From assembly GCA_021773215.1 (NCBI GenBank), contig JAJFKM010000073.1, forward strand, positions 1-33,245: a DNA stretch of 33,245 nucleotides. Reading direction: 5' to 3'. Each line of letters starts with the position of its first letter. The first letter of the stretch is position 1. A program made the translations under genes and the position numbers. The DNA is from Gammaproteobacteria bacterium (GTDB lineage Bacteria; Pseudomonadota; Gammaproteobacteria; Eutrophobiales; Eutrophobiaceae). This document shows positions 20,901 through 28,790 of this stretch, in pieces. Under the pieces are notes generated by a model. It saw only the letters and a list, made by a program, of their open reading frames with translations, searched no databases and was not told where the DNA came from.

Positions 20901-23086
20901 GACGTTGGGCCAAGTCACCGAATGCAGACGTTAATGGCTTTAATGTCCAGAGCGTGCAATTTGTGAATGGAGTTCTAATGCAGATTGAAGCTTTCAAGTG
21001 GGGTGTGATTCTTGATAGCAACTCTTCTAATCCAGTTACGCTTGATACATATAGTGAAGTGAGTCGCGATGGTGAACGACTCGTCCTGGATAAATTTATC
21101 CCGGGTAAAGTACCGTCGTTATTGGCCGGCTCTGGTTTTAATGCGGGTAAAAACCCGGGAACTGCTACAGGTACAACGGTCACCCTTGACTTCAAAGACA
21201 ATACAATTGGTATACAAGAAGACCTTAAACCAGTAAGAAAAATACCGATGAAGAATGCGCGTTCAGTCAGCGGCCATGTTGTTTCCAAGGTGATATTTGG
21301 TCGAAATGGTCAGCGAATCGGCACGATTCTCAATACAGATATTCCGGTTTCTGGTGTCGCACAGAGTACAAAAGCAGGTCTTAAGCTACACGCTAAGTTT
21401 GTTAAAAGTTGGAAGCTCGCTTATGAGGATGGCCGGCCTCCCATAGAACTGACTGAAATAGAACGTTCTGGTACAAGATTGAAACTGGAAGATGTGGAAA
21501 AGAATATCACCCGGATAGATTTGAGCAATGGGGCAGTTTCGTTTATTGCTCCTGACATAGGTACTACTTCGTTCGATATACTTCAAGCCGAACAGGTGAC
21601 AGGGTTTAACCTTGGGTACGTGACTGCATTTGAAGGTGTGCAGGGTCTGAATGTGGACATGGAGATGGCTTTTGTCAAAACGGGTTTTGATGTTTGGCAA
21701 AGAATCGATACACAACCGCCTAGAAAAAGCGTTACACAAGATGGTTTTGATGTGCCAGAGATGTACAAAGAAGTTGCTACAAACGATAAGCAAGTCAGCC
21801 TGAAAGGTACAAATGGTGGTGGCGATGTAGAAATTGATTTAGAGAAGAATGAAATCCGCCAGGGCTTTGGTCAAAGTATGGCCACAGGTGCATGGAAGAT
21901 ATCATCTGTAAAAGCGGCAGCACCAGAGTTGCTTTATACGGACCGTCCGAAACCCCCTAAGCCTTTTGTCGCGCGTACAGAAGGGCCCGGTTTCCAAATT
22001 TACAATAACACCATGTGGCCGTTAACGATGTCAGTCGACCAGGTGGGGCCGCTTTATTACGGCCTTGTTAATCCAGGAGAAACCTTCGACCGCAATACGG
22101 GTGCGGTGTGGTTTACGCTTAATGCTCAGCCATCGCCAGATGGCGTCTGCGCCTTGACTGATTTGGATGTGGCGCTGCCGATTATTGAGATTACGGCACA
22201 AGTACTCTTCGCTGCGGTCACAGGTGGTTACGGTGCGTTTGCCTTGGCATCAAGTGCCGGTGCTTCAACCGGCGCAGCTTTGGCGACAGCAGGAACGCAA
22301 GCCTTGGTTCAAGGTGCGACTCAGGCAGCGGTTCAGGGAGTCAGAGTAGGTTTAGAGCAAGCTTATATTGCAGCTGGATTCTCTGGGAACGATCTCATAA
22401 TACTTAATGCGGCTACTTCAATGGTTACGGGTGTGGCAGGTGGGGCTTACAAAAAATATGCGACAAAAGGCCTGCGAGCAGCTGCTAGAACTGCCGCGCT
22501 GAGACAAGCAGAGACGGCACTAGCATCAGGCACACAACTTGCTGTAGCCGGCTCAAGAACTCTAAAACAAAAAGTTATTGAAAAGTTGAGAAAAAGATTG
22601 TTGAAAGAAGCTAGTAAAATGGTTGTAAGGTCTGCCACTGGACAACCTGTTATTTCTACTCCTGGTGGGCAGCCACCTTCAGAACCTTTCCTAACGGCAA
22701 GCAACTTTGAGCAGATTTTGCTTAACGAACTCGACACGTTGACTGATGAAGAGGCGGCTAGCATAACGGAACTGGAATTTGTGAACCTCGTTAAGGATGA
22801 GTTTCTTGCCGCGAATGATTTCGAAGAGCCAGAAGTGCTATTTTTTGCAGAGGGTAGTACGTTCCCGATGAGTACGATGCAGGGAGCTCAGGCTGGCCAA
22901 AATATGTTTCAAGGAACGACGGTGAAGCTTCAAGGACGGTATGCAGGACCCCCATGGCCGTTTACTGAAAAGAAGCCTGTTTATGAAGTGACTGGTGGTC
23001 CATACAGTGTGGTAGAGAAACAAGGTAATAAAACCTATGTGCGTATCTATAAAAAGCCATTCGAGATGCGTTTGATTTATGACTAA
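17993..23086 (+). CDS. Giant secreted DM9/tectonin multidomain protein (1697 aa)
   Basis: A signal peptide ends near residue 25. Two DM9 repeats follow (~27-92 and ~98-163), with WVPAKDGIVPSGAV and WVKPQGGTVPPNAF openings and GKEIPFSNYEVL and GKEVAEPNYEVL endings. DM9 repeats are mannose-binding lectin units in animals. Next are two near-identical domains 124 residues apart (starting ~184 and ~308), a third from ~493 and a degenerate fourth from ~583; their core reads VTISRVNATTFKWTNRAKVS. An Ala/Arg-rich coiled-coil-like stretch (~425-490) separates copies 2 and 3. A tectonin propeller covers ~711-952. A beta-rich unknown region follows, then an IYNNTMWPL to RNTGAVWFT segment (~1333-1375), then a long Ala/Gly-rich hydrophobic part (~1384-1455) with basic helices after it. 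The last part could insert into membranes, which would make this a lectin-targeted toxin or adhesin; that is inference. Confidence 0.78.
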   Translation: MKKLKTLHFLLLIGFTLSYSSLVAAAPQWVPAKDGIVPSGAVIGGKEGGRDLPVCRALDKDKNLILGKVALKHCYVGWYGKEIPFSNYEVLVADPKQVNWVKPQGGTVPPNAFMGGKEKGQDRPVCRATYQGMVEPGKLAGKVCYFGLMGKEVAEPNYEVLVMSAQAPQATAKVASAPSSPVSKAIIDKATALVGEYENHLHDGKPTKNDWHYVTISRVNATTFKWTNRAKVSWTLMLTPDEKTLNVGPDSPYANKGHKLVMVKWDAKGNVVEITGPGDKPYQKNVAPVATAQSAPAPTAAQGTPVSRAIIDKAAALVGEYENHTYDGKPAKNDYHYVNISRVNATTFKWTNRAKVSWTLTLTPDRNKLNVGPDTPYANKGHKLAMVKWDAKGNVVEISGPGNAPYQKNVARVATAPTANVQAAQANTRATPPKSPQQLAAEENMRREAAAAAEGQQAQNDAAARDAARRRMAEKEARGRAMLQIEAVAKKGLFGDFQNQPSATNDWHYVTISQIDATNFKWTNRAKVSWTLTLTENKNVLNVGSDSPYYNKGHRTANLKWDANGNVVEITGPSNSSYTKVAHPLEGEYEAAGQSTGFTQFITISQTDATHFKWTHSKGALGNRTSWDIEYSGGNELKHFNYPYKKGEVLTATIERDANGKIKSIGGHSDFIRYFPRPAGTIAAIENTQVAAPPPAAQPPATQPLVFTGQEYVFETVENMETPTTIRDISAGVDGSVFALSTAANPILYRWAGNKWATFHTHGKWQNSDNRVAVDPSGNPWNVLNNRLFFWNAGGWREQSMPVPVQDVAIGPDKSIWTTGTDGKLYYVRAGAGTAVPNGAAGNSRVAVDPLGNAWMARSSGGIAQVDKLAGEFMEYPTPAKAIDMAIGKNGERWMIGSDNRIYEAVSFRQWAEVKLPVNMAGWKFVAVSVDNVGNPWLVRDNGTVFRARMTSSNATSAAAGANEPDNYKGRWAKSPNADVNGFNVQSVQFVNGVLMQIEAFKWGVILDSNSSNPVTLDTYSEVSRDGERLVLDKFIPGKVPSLLAGSGFNAGKNPGTATGTTVTLDFKDNTIGIQEDLKPVRKIPMKNARSVSGHVVSKVIFGRNGQRIGTILNTDIPVSGVAQSTKAGLKLHAKFVKSWKLAYEDGRPPIELTEIERSGTRLKLEDVEKNITRIDLSNGAVSFIAPDIGTTSFDILQAEQVTGFNLGYVTAFEGVQGLNVDMEMAFVKTGFDVWQRIDTQPPRKSVTQDGFDVPEMYKEVATNDKQVSLKGTNGGGDVEIDLEKNEIRQGFGQSMATGAWKISSVKAAAPELLYTDRPKPPKPFVARTEGPGFQIYNNTMWPLTMSVDQVGPLYYGLVNPGETFDRNTGAVWFTLNAQPSPDGVCALTDLDVALPIIEITAQVLFAAVTGGYGAFALASSAGASTGAALATAGTQALVQGATQAAVQGVRVGLEQAYIAAGFSGNDLIILNAATSMVTGVAGGAYKKYATKGLRAAARTAALRQAETALASGTQLAVAGSRTLKQKVIEKLRKRLLKEASKMVVRSATGQPVISTPGGQPPSEPFLTASNFEQILLNELDTLTDEEAASITELEFVNLVKDEFLAANDFEEPEVLFFAEGSTFPMSTMQGAQAGQNMFQGTTVKLQGRYAGPPWPFTEKKPVYEVTGGPYSVVEKQGNKTYVRIYKKPFEMRLIYD
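18545..19740 (+). repeat. Internal domain repeat within the DM9/tectonin gene
   Basis: Two copies start at 18545 and 18917, exactly 372 bp (124 codons) apart, and share long identical nucleotide stretches such as AAGTGGGATGCGAAGGGCAA. A third, more diverged copy covers about 19470-19740. The high DNA identity of copies 1 and 2 points to recent duplication or gene conversion. Confidence 0.8.
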
Positions 23087-23406
23087 GTCTAGAGTGATAA
23101 AACTCGTTATATGATCGAAAGCGACGTGGGGCAGTACGCGGGCCAGTGAATCACACTAAAGTAGCTGGCATGTAAAAGTGTGCCAATACACTCATGCCAT
23201 AGTCTCTCTCTCATACAAGCGAGGTGACGACAGCCCTTGAGGTTGGTCCTGAATTATCGTTGATTCAGGCGATACTGTGTTTCGGGCTTTGCAATGGCAA
23301 TTTAAAGATATAAAAACATAAAAAAATTAGATGTTGAGAATTTTTTGTGAAATGATGTCAATCATAACTCTCGAATTATAATAATTATTGATTGTTAAAA
23401 CTCAGC
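23087..23406. other. Intergenic region after the lectin gene
   Basis: There are 320 bp with no credible ORF. CCTGAAT and ATTCAGG (23248-23269) form a 7-bp hairpin with an 8-nt loop, without a T-run. TATAAT at 23377-23382, 25 bp before the next start codon, is a candidate -10 box for the lysine-rich protein gene; no good -35 is seen. Confidence 0.4.
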
Positions 23407-23769
23407 ATGTCATCAAAAAAGAAAAAAACAAAAGCGGCCAGCAAGAAAGTTGTAAAGAAACCTGTGTCCAAAAAGAAATCTGCATCTAAGAAGAAGGCTG
23501 CCAAGAAAACGACATCTAAAAAGAAATCCGTAACTAAAAAGAAGACTGCCAAGAAAGCGACACTCAAAAAGAAATCCGTAACTAAGAAGAAGACTATCAA
23601 GAAAGCGATACCCAAAAAGAAACCAACTAAGAAAAGCATAAATAAAATGAAGGTAGATAAAAAGCAAGCATCAAAGGAAAAAAATGTTTCAAAGAAAAGT
23701 TCTATAGGAAGGCCTAACGTGATGATAATTGGTGGTGCTATTAGGATTAAACTTCGGCAACGTAATTAA
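23407..23769 (+). CDS. Lysine-rich histone-H1-like protein with 16-residue repeats
   Basis: A 120-residue protein that is extremely basic and built almost entirely of Lys, Ala, Ser and Thr. Three tandem 16-residue repeats (residues 22-37, 38-53 and 54-69; pattern KKKSVTKKKTAKKATL) make up the middle. Such tails bind DNA non-specifically, as in bacterial H1-like proteins and AlgP-type regulators, so a nucleoid-associated role is likely. The last ~20 residues (RPNVMIIGGAIRIKLRQRN) differ and are partly hydrophobic. ATG at 23407 is chosen over an upstream TTG at 23392 because MSSKKKK is a typical opening. Repeat number may vary between strains. Confidence 0.75.
   Translation: MSSKKKKTKAASKKVVKKPVSKKKSASKKKAAKKTTSKKKSVTKKKTAKKATLKKKSVTKKKTIKKAIPKKKPTKKSINKMKVDKKQASKEKNVSKKSSIGRPNVMIIGGAIRIKLRQRN
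23470..23613 (+). repeat. Three 48-bp tandem repeats
   Basis: Three adjacent 48-bp units encode the 16-residue Lys-rich repeats. The second and third are nearly identical in DNA (both contain AAATCCGTAACTAA and AAGAAGACT), so unit gain or loss by slippage is possible. Confidence 0.7.
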
Positions 23770-23821
23770 ATAGACTTGGTAAAAGTGTTAAAGCTAATCA
23801 ACGAAATATGGGGAACCATTT

Positions 23822-24040
23822 ATGAATGATGATTATGAAGAGATGCTCGCATATTTTAATGGGTTCGATAGTAAAAAAAATGGCGTGTTAGATTTTTCTG
23901 AGTTTTGTGAATTGATTAAAGGGCTTGGTTTTAATCTTGACCACGAAAGTTTGAAGGACGGCTTTAATAAGGTCGATACGGATAATAATATGATGATCGA
24001 CTTTGAAGAGTTCATTAGTTGGTGGGGCGAACATAAATAG
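23822..24040 (+). CDS. Two-EF-hand calcium-binding protein (72 aa)
   Basis: The small acidic protein is essentially one EF-hand pair. Loop 1 runs from D16 to E27 (DSKKNGVLDFSE) and loop 2 from D52 to E63 (DTDNNMMIDFEE). Both keep the acidic positions 1, 9 and 12; loop 2 has Met instead of the usual Gly at position 6, so its calcium affinity may differ. There is no signal peptide, so it should act in the cytoplasm as a calcium buffer or sensor. A GGGG ribosome site lies 8 nt before the ATG. The gene faces the glutathione transferase gene tail to tail, 25 bp away. Confidence 0.88.
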   Translation: MNDDYEEMLAYFNGFDSKKNGVLDFSEFCELIKGLGFNLDHESLKDGFNKVDTDNNMMIDFEEFISWWGEHK

Positions 24041-24065
24041 TCTTAAACTCGTTCGGGTATGGGCG

Positions 24066-24725
24066 TTACTTTACTGCGATTGTCTTTCCCAGTTTTAGTA
24101 AGTCTGAATCCGATATGTCTTCGGGAATATTCATTCCTTTCGCAAAAGCTTCGCGTGCATCAAGTCTGTCCAGCCACCGTTTTATATGTTCATAGTCGTC
24201 TATATTAATACCAGCCCAGTCTGCCAATTTTATCCAGGGGTAATGTGCAATATCAGCAATACTAAGATCGTCTGCTAGAAAGTCATGGTTAGCCAGTTGC
24301 TTGTTTAACAGACTATATAATCGATTGGTCTCATTTTGATAACGACTCGTCGCTTCTGGAATTGCATTATCCATATACCTGTAAAACACATTGGCTTGCC
24401 CCTGCATAGGACCAACGCCACCTACTTGTAAAAATAACCATTGCATGACGTTAAATCGGTTTGCAGTATCTGCAGGGAGAAGGCGTCCTGCCTTCTCTGC
24501 AAGGTAAATAAGAATTGCCCCCGATTCAAATATCGCAATATGATTTTCATCATGATCAATGATTGCCGGTATTTTTCCGTTTGGATTAATCTTTAAGTAC
24601 CAATCTTCTTTTTGTACATTTTCTGTTAAGTTGATGTCTTTAACTTCGTAGTCAAGACCCAGCTCTTCTAATGCGACTGATATCTTTCTTCCATTGGGTG
24701 TTGCGGAGGTATAAAGCGTTATCAT
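24066..24725 (-). CDS. Glutathione S-transferase family protein, YfcG-like
   Basis: A 219-residue two-domain protein. The N-terminal thioredoxin-like part opens MITLYTSATPNGRKIS and contains NPNGKIPAIID (cis-Pro motif) and IFESGAILIYLAEK (glutathione gamma-glutamyl site, E-S). The C-terminal helical part has QWLFLQVGGVGPMQGQ and SIADIAHYPW. This combination is typical of YfcG/YghU (Nu-class) enzymes, which reduce disulfides with glutathione and have Thr/Asn instead of Cys or Ser at the active site. It is shorter than YghU. AAGGAC precedes the ATG on the minus strand. It lies 52 bp downstream of the other glutathione transferase gene and is probably co-transcribed with it. Confidence 0.88.
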   Translation of the reverse strand: MITLYTSATPNGRKISVALEELGLDYEVKDINLTENVQKEDWYLKINPNGKIPAIIDHDENHIAIFESGAILIYLAEKAGRLLPADTANRFNVMQWLFLQVGGVGPMQGQANVFYRYMDNAIPEATSRYQNETNRLYSLLNKQLANHDFLADDLSIADIAHYPWIKLADWAGINIDDYEHIKRWLDRLDAREAFAKGMNIPEDISDSDLLKLGKTIAVK

Positions 24726-24777
24726 TTAAAGTCCTTAACAAGTTTATTTAGTCATTAGTTAATGAGAAAGACCTTGG

Positions 24778-25407
24778 TTAAACTTGTGTGCCAGGGCGTG
24801 AAGCAACTTTTTCATACCATTTCAATGTGTTTGTGTTTTCACTGGGGATTTCAAATTCAGCGAACTTGGCAAAATCAACGACGACTAATCCAGTAATATC
24901 GGCCATGCTGTAAAAATCTCCAGCAACGTATTCTGATTTAGAAAGTTGTTGTTCAAGACGTCCAAAGAATATCTTGATACCGTTACGACCACGTTCAATG
25001 AGCTCTGGAATTATCTTGTCACCTTCGCGACCACCGACACCTCGAGTGGCAAAATCTTCAAAGCCATTGCGAAATGCATAGATAACAGACTGCATGCCGC
25101 TATGTTCCATATGGCGATCACAAGAAATGACCTGTGCACGTTCTAATGGAGTAGTACCAAAAAGTGGTGGTTCAGGATGCATGTCATTTATATAACTGCA
25201 AATGGCAGGGGCCTCGCTTATTACCGTCCCATCATCTAATTCGAGTGCTGGGCATAAGCCCCATATGGTTTTTGATAAATAGCCTTCTTGCAGATTTTCT
25301 CCACCAAAAAGATCGACTTCTACAGAAGGAATATCGAGACCTTTTTCTTTGATAAAGATTCGGGTGCGACGAGGGTTTGGTGCCTCTGAACAATCGTAAA
25401 ATTTCAC
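24778..25407 (-). CDS. Glutathione S-transferase family protein
   Basis: A 209-residue protein. The N-terminal domain has MKFYDCSEAPNPRRTRIFIKEKGL, CPALELDDGTVISEAPAICSYI (cis-Pro and the ESxAI-type glutathione site, here EAPAI), and a standard beta-alpha order. The C-terminal half contains SMADITGLVVVDF, the family's N-capping segment with Asp. Substrate class cannot be told from sequence; the start NPRR resembles plant/beta-like bacterial enzymes. GAGGAG stands just before the ATG. The gene is divergent from a TetR regulator gene, the usual arrangement when the regulator controls a detoxification gene. It heads a two-gene operon with the YfcG-like gene. Confidence 0.86.
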   Translation of the reverse strand: MKFYDCSEAPNPRRTRIFIKEKGLDIPSVEVDLFGGENLQEGYLSKTIWGLCPALELDDGTVISEAPAICSYINDMHPEPPLFGTTPLERAQVISCDRHMEHSGMQSVIYAFRNGFEDFATRGVGGREGDKIIPELIERGRNGIKIFFGRLEQQLSKSEYVAGDFYSMADITGLVVVDFAKFAEFEIPSENTNTLKWYEKVASRPGTQV

Positions 25408-25469
25408 TTCATTCTCCTCTTGTTTTTAAGTGTGATGCTAATTATTCAATCATATCATCTTGAAAATAA

Positions 25470-25483
25470 GGACCGTTGAGTCC
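25470..25483. promoter_or_regulatory. Candidate TetR operator between GST and regulator genes
   Basis: GGACCGTTGAGTCC is an imperfect inverted repeat (GGAC/GTCC with 6 bp between). It lies in the 91-bp divergent intergenic region, 15 bp before the regulator start. TetR regulators commonly bind such a palindrome and repress both genes. No binding data are implied. Confidence 0.4.
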
Positions 25484-25498
25484 ACAATAGTCTACATA

Positions 25499-26083
25499 AT
25501 GAACCTGGGAAGACCAAGAGAATTTAATACTGCGCAAGCATTAGAAGCTGCCATGCAACAATTTTGGCGCGCAGGTTATGAGGCAACATCACTTCAGGAT
25601 TTGCTTGATGTTATGAATTTGTCAAAAAGTAGCTTGTATCAGACCTATGGTAGTAAGCATGAATTGTTTTTACGCAGTATTGATTTCTATCAACAAGTAT
25701 CAGCAAATGACCTTCAACAGAGCTTAGATAGTAGTCTTACGAGCAAGGCATTTATGAATGGACTACTAGAAGATGTCATCTCTGAAGCAACATCAAAAAA
25801 GAAAAAAGGTTGTTTACTTGTTAATACCGTTAATGAGTTATCACACAGAGATAAAGCGGTGTCGAAAGCAGTGTTGAATGGTATTGATAATGTAGCAGGT
25901 GTAATCAAGCAAGCTATCAAGCGCGGAAAAAAAGAGGGCGCAATAAAATCAACAGTGAGCACAGATACTCTAGTTAACTATATTGTTTCTAATGTTAGTG
26001 GATTAAGGACAATGGTTAAGAGTGGTGTAGATAAGGCTGAGTTAACTCCCTTAGTAAACATGATTATGAAAACCGTGTACTAA
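25499..26083 (+). CDS. TetR/AcrR family regulator
   Basis: A 194-residue regulator. The N-terminal ~50 residues are a TetR helix-turn-helix: GRPREFNTAQALEAAMQQFW, GYEATSLQDLLDVM and LSKSSLYQTYGSKHELFL, including the recognition helix. The rest is an all-helical ligand domain with two cysteine-free helices of dimer type (VNELSHRDKAVSKAV and onward). The upstream TTG at 25460 lies before the operator-like palindrome and adds 13 unlikely residues, so ATG at 25499 is used. It is transcribed away from the glutathione transferase pair and most likely represses them; the inducer is unknown. A bidirectional terminator separates it from icd. Confidence 0.88.
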   Translation: MNLGRPREFNTAQALEAAMQQFWRAGYEATSLQDLLDVMNLSKSSLYQTYGSKHELFLRSIDFYQQVSANDLQQSLDSSLTSKAFMNGLLEDVISEATSKKKKGCLLVNTVNELSHRDKAVSKAVLNGIDNVAGVIKQAIKRGKKEGAIKSTVSTDTLVNYIVSNVSGLRTMVKSGVDKAELTPLVNMIMKTVY

Positions 26084-26090
26084 TAAAAAA

Positions 26091-26118
26091 ACTGGCACAA
26101 CTAAATAGCTGCACCAGT
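26091..26118. terminator. Bidirectional hairpin terminator between the TetR gene and icd
   Basis: ACTGG/CCAGT stem with an inner CAACT/AGCTG stem forms an interrupted hairpin. A run of A precedes it and TTTATTGTTTT follows it, so on either strand the hairpin ends in a T-rich stretch. It separates two convergent genes. Confidence 0.72.
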
Positions 26119-26126
26119 TTATTGTT

Positions 26127-28361
26127 TTACGTCAGAGCTGTATCCAAAATATCATTGAAGGTTGCACTGGGTCGCATGACGGTTCTTACTTTTTCAATAA
26201 CGGGCTTAAAGTATCCGCCGATATCAACAGGCTTGCCCTGTGCGGCATTTAGTTCTTCAATTATTGCTGATTCATTTTCTGCCAGCGATTTTGCCAATGT
26301 AGAAAATTGAGCTTGTAGTTCTACATCTTCAGTCTGTTCTGTGAGTGCCTGCGCCCAGTACATGGCCAGGTAAAAGTGGCTGCCACGGTTATCCAGTTCA
26401 CCGGTTCTTCGAGACGGTCCTTTATTATTGTCCAACAATTTTCCGGTTGCCTCGTCTAAGGTCTTTGCCAGTATTCTTGCTTTGTTGTTGTCGGTTTTTA
26501 TGTAGATATCTTCCAACGAAACGGCCAAGGCTAGAAATTCACCCAGAGAATCCCAACGCAAATGGTTTTCTTCTATTAGCTGTTTAACGTGTTTGGGTGC
26601 AGAACCACCCGCGCCGGTTTCAAACAATCCACCGCCTGCCATCAACGGTACGATAGACAGCATCTTTGCGCTGGTACCCAATTCCATAATCGGAAATAGA
26701 TCAGTGAGGTAATCACGCAAAATGTTACCGGTGACAGAAATGGTATCTTTACCACGAATAATACGCTCAAGGGTATAACGCATGGCACGGGTTTGAGACA
26801 TGATCTGAATATCAAGGCCGGTCAAATCATGATCTTGAAGATAGAGTTCTACCTTCTTAATTAATGCCATTTCGTGTGGACGATACTCATCCAGCCAGAA
26901 TACAGCAGGCATACCCGATTGGCGCGCACGGTTTACAGCCAGTTTTACCCAATCGCGGATCGGTGCATCTTTGGTTTGGCACATACGCCAGATATCGCCT
27001 TCACTCACATTCTGTTCGATCAGTACATTACCTTTATCGTCGACAATTCGTGCGATACCATCGGTTTGGATTTCGAAAGTCTTATCATGCGAACCATATT
27101 CTTCTGCCTTCTGAGCCATTAATCCAACGTTAGGCACACTGCCCATAGTCGTAGGGTCAAAGGCGCCATGCGTTTTACAGAAGTTGATCATTTCTTGATA
27201 AATGCGTGCGAATGTACTTTCAGGAATAACGGCCTTGGTATCTTTTAGTTTGCCATCTGGCCCCCACATTTGGCCGCCTGAGCGAATCATCGCTGGCATA
27301 GAAGCATCAACAATCACATCGTTGGGCGCATGTAGATTTGAAATCCCTTTTGCTGAATCAACCATTGCCAGTTCAGGACGGTGTTGGTAACAGGCGTGAA
27401 TATCGTGCTCTATTTCTTCGCGAAATGAGCTGGGCAGGGTTTGGATTTTGTCGTATACGCTGCTGATCCCGTTATTAGGATGTACCCCCAATTTTTCAAA
27501 CAGGTCACCATATTTAGTGAACAATTCTTTATAAAAAACTTTAACCGCATGGCCGAATACGATGGGATGAGAAATTTTCATCATGGTGGCCTTTACATGT
27601 AAGGAAAACATGACACCTGTTTCTCTTGCATCTTCCATCTGTTCTTCATAGAAATCGCAAAGTGCTTTTTTACACATATACATGCCATCAATGATTTCGC
27701 CTTCTAATAGAGATGTTTTTTCCTTCAGAATGATGACTTCGCCGGAGGTTGTTTCCAGCTCCATCCTGACATCGCAGGCTTTTTCTATGGTTATACTAAT
27801 TTCGCTGCTATAGAAATCACCGCCGTGCATATGTGATACGTGTGTGCGGGACGCAGGACTCCACTTTTCCATTGAATGCGGGTTTTTGCGTGCACTTCGC
27901 TTAACAGCATCAGGCGCGCGCCGATCTGAATTACCTTCGCGTAGTACAGGATTGACAGCACTTCCTAGTGCCTTTGAGTAGCGTTCTTTAATTAGCTTCT
28001 CTTCATCCGATTTTGGTTCTTCAGGGTAGTCAGGAATGTTATAGCCGCCTGATTGCAATTCAACAATGGACGCTATTAACTGAGGGATTGAAGCACTGAT
28101 ATTGGGAAGCTTAATAATATTTGTGTCAGGCACTTGGGTTAATCGACCAAGCTCCGCTAAGTTATCTTCTACTTTTTGATCGTCAGTGAGGTAATCAGGA
28201 AATGCGGCAAGAATTCTTGCAGCTACTGATATATCACTTTCCTCAACGTCTATACCTGCCGCAGAGGTAAATGTTCTGATGACAGGGAGTAAAGAGTATG
28301 TCGCTAATAATGGTGCTTCGTCAGTCAGTGTATAAATAATTTTTGAATTTTCCGTAGTAAT
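26127..28361 (-). CDS. icd: Monomeric NADP-dependent isocitrate dehydrogenase
   Basis: The 744-residue monomeric isocitrate dehydrogenase oxidises isocitrate to 2-oxoglutarate and CO2 in the TCA cycle and makes NADPH. The sequence is family-typical throughout, including [52 protein letters not shown] and [20 protein letters not shown]. The first ATG/GTG-type start (28133) would remove 76 residues that are clearly present and conserved upstream in frame ([20 protein letters not shown]). The only fitting start is ATT at 28361-28359, with GGGAG 8 nt before it; an in-frame stop lies just upstream. ATT is a rare start, so mutation of ATG or weak initiation is possible. It is convergent to the TetR gene, separated from it by a terminator. 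Confidence 0.95.
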   Translation of the reverse strand: MTTENSKIIYTLTDEAPLLATYSLLPVIRTFTSAAGIDVEESDISVAARILAAFPDYLTDDQKVEDNLAELGRLTQVPDTNIIKLPNISASIPQLIASIVELQSGGYNIPDYPEEPKSDEEKLIKERYSKALGSAVNPVLREGNSDRRAPDAVKRSARKNPHSMEKWSPASRTHVSHMHGGDFYSSEISITIEKACDVRMELETTSGEVIILKEKTSLLEGEIIDGMYMCKKALCDFYEEQMEDARETGVMFSLHVKATMMKISHPIVFGHAVKVFYKELFTKYGDLFEKLGVHPNNGISSVYDKIQTLPSSFREEIEHDIHACYQHRPELAMVDSAKGISNLHAPNDVIVDASMPAMIRSGGQMWGPDGKLKDTKAVIPESTFARIYQEMINFCKTHGAFDPTTMGSVPNVGLMAQKAEEYGSHDKTFEIQTDGIARIVDDKGNVLIEQNVSEGDIWRMCQTKDAPIRDWVKLAVNRARQSGMPAVFWLDEYRPHEMALIKKVELYLQDHDLTGLDIQIMSQTRAMRYTLERIIRGKDTISVTGNILRDYLTDLFPIMELGTSAKMLSIVPLMAGGGLFETGAGGSAPKHVKQLIEENHLRWDSLGEFLALAVSLEDIYIKTDNNKARILAKTLDEATGKLLDNNKGPSRRTGELDNRGSHFYLAMYWAQALTEQTEDVELQAQFSTLAKSLAENESAIIEELNAAQGKPVDIGGYFKPVIEKVRTVMRPSATFNDILDTALT

Positions 28362-28698
28362 CTTTATTTCTCCCAGTTCTTACTGATGTAATTTCTTCTC
28401 AATCCGCTCTGTGCCAGCAACCATTATGCCAGAATTCCAATAGCCTCTTTTTTATCTTTATCTAATTGATTCTTTTGTTGTTTATGTAAACAGGAACTTT
28501 GTCTATATTTTGATAAAGCGCTCGAAAATGAATCGGACGTTTAATATCTGTATGATTTATGACTGTATTAGATTTGTGCAGGCGTATAAAAAATAGGGTT
28601 TTGGATTGCAAAAATATATTTAATTTAATGTGACCCATAATTAAGGCCAAATGTTAAGTGTCGAGCAGTTTGCATTACGACACTATTTCTATCAAAAA

Positions 28699-28710
28699 TT
28701 TGTCGACAAT
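28699..28710. promoter_or_regulatory. GntR-type operator site O1a
   Basis: Contains the perfect palindrome TTGTCGACAA. It is the upstream member of a pair preceding the DUF3237 gene. The same pair precedes two other transcription units (29300/29363 and 30622/30683). Confidence 0.72.
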
Positions 28711-28762
28711 ATCAGCATTGAAAAACCAATTTAAGCACATTAAGCTTCTACTTATTATATCT

Positions 28763-28774
28763 ATTGTCAACAAT
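28763..28774. promoter_or_regulatory. GntR-type operator site O1b
   Basis: Contains TTGTCAACAA, the downstream form of the motif, 64 bp from O1a and 28 bp before the ATG at 28791. Confidence 0.72.
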
Positions 28775-28790
28775 CTTAAGAGGATGTCCG

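Larger units (their letters stand above)
28362..28790. promoter_or_regulatory. Divergent promoter region (icd / DUF3237)
   Basis: The region holds the icd ribosome site (minus) and the operator pair listed below (plus). TTAAGC (28731-28736) and TATTAT (28753-28758) are a candidate -35/-10 pair with 16-bp spacing for the plus-strand gene. They end directly before the second operator, a position suited to repression. Confidence 0.4.

Noticed and set aside
23385-23639. Minus-strand ORF for a Phe/Leu-rich membrane protein
   Set aside because: It is the antisense shadow of the lysine-rich repeat gene: AAG/AAA codons read as CTT/TTT on the other strand.
26127-28133. Isocitrate dehydrogenase starting at GTG 28133
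   Set aside because: This start would remove 76 conserved N-terminal residues that are encoded upstream in the same frame.
28764-28790. TTG start for the DUF3237 gene
   Set aside because: The TTG lies inside the operator TTGTCAACAA; the ATG at 28791 has a proper AAGAGG ribosome site.
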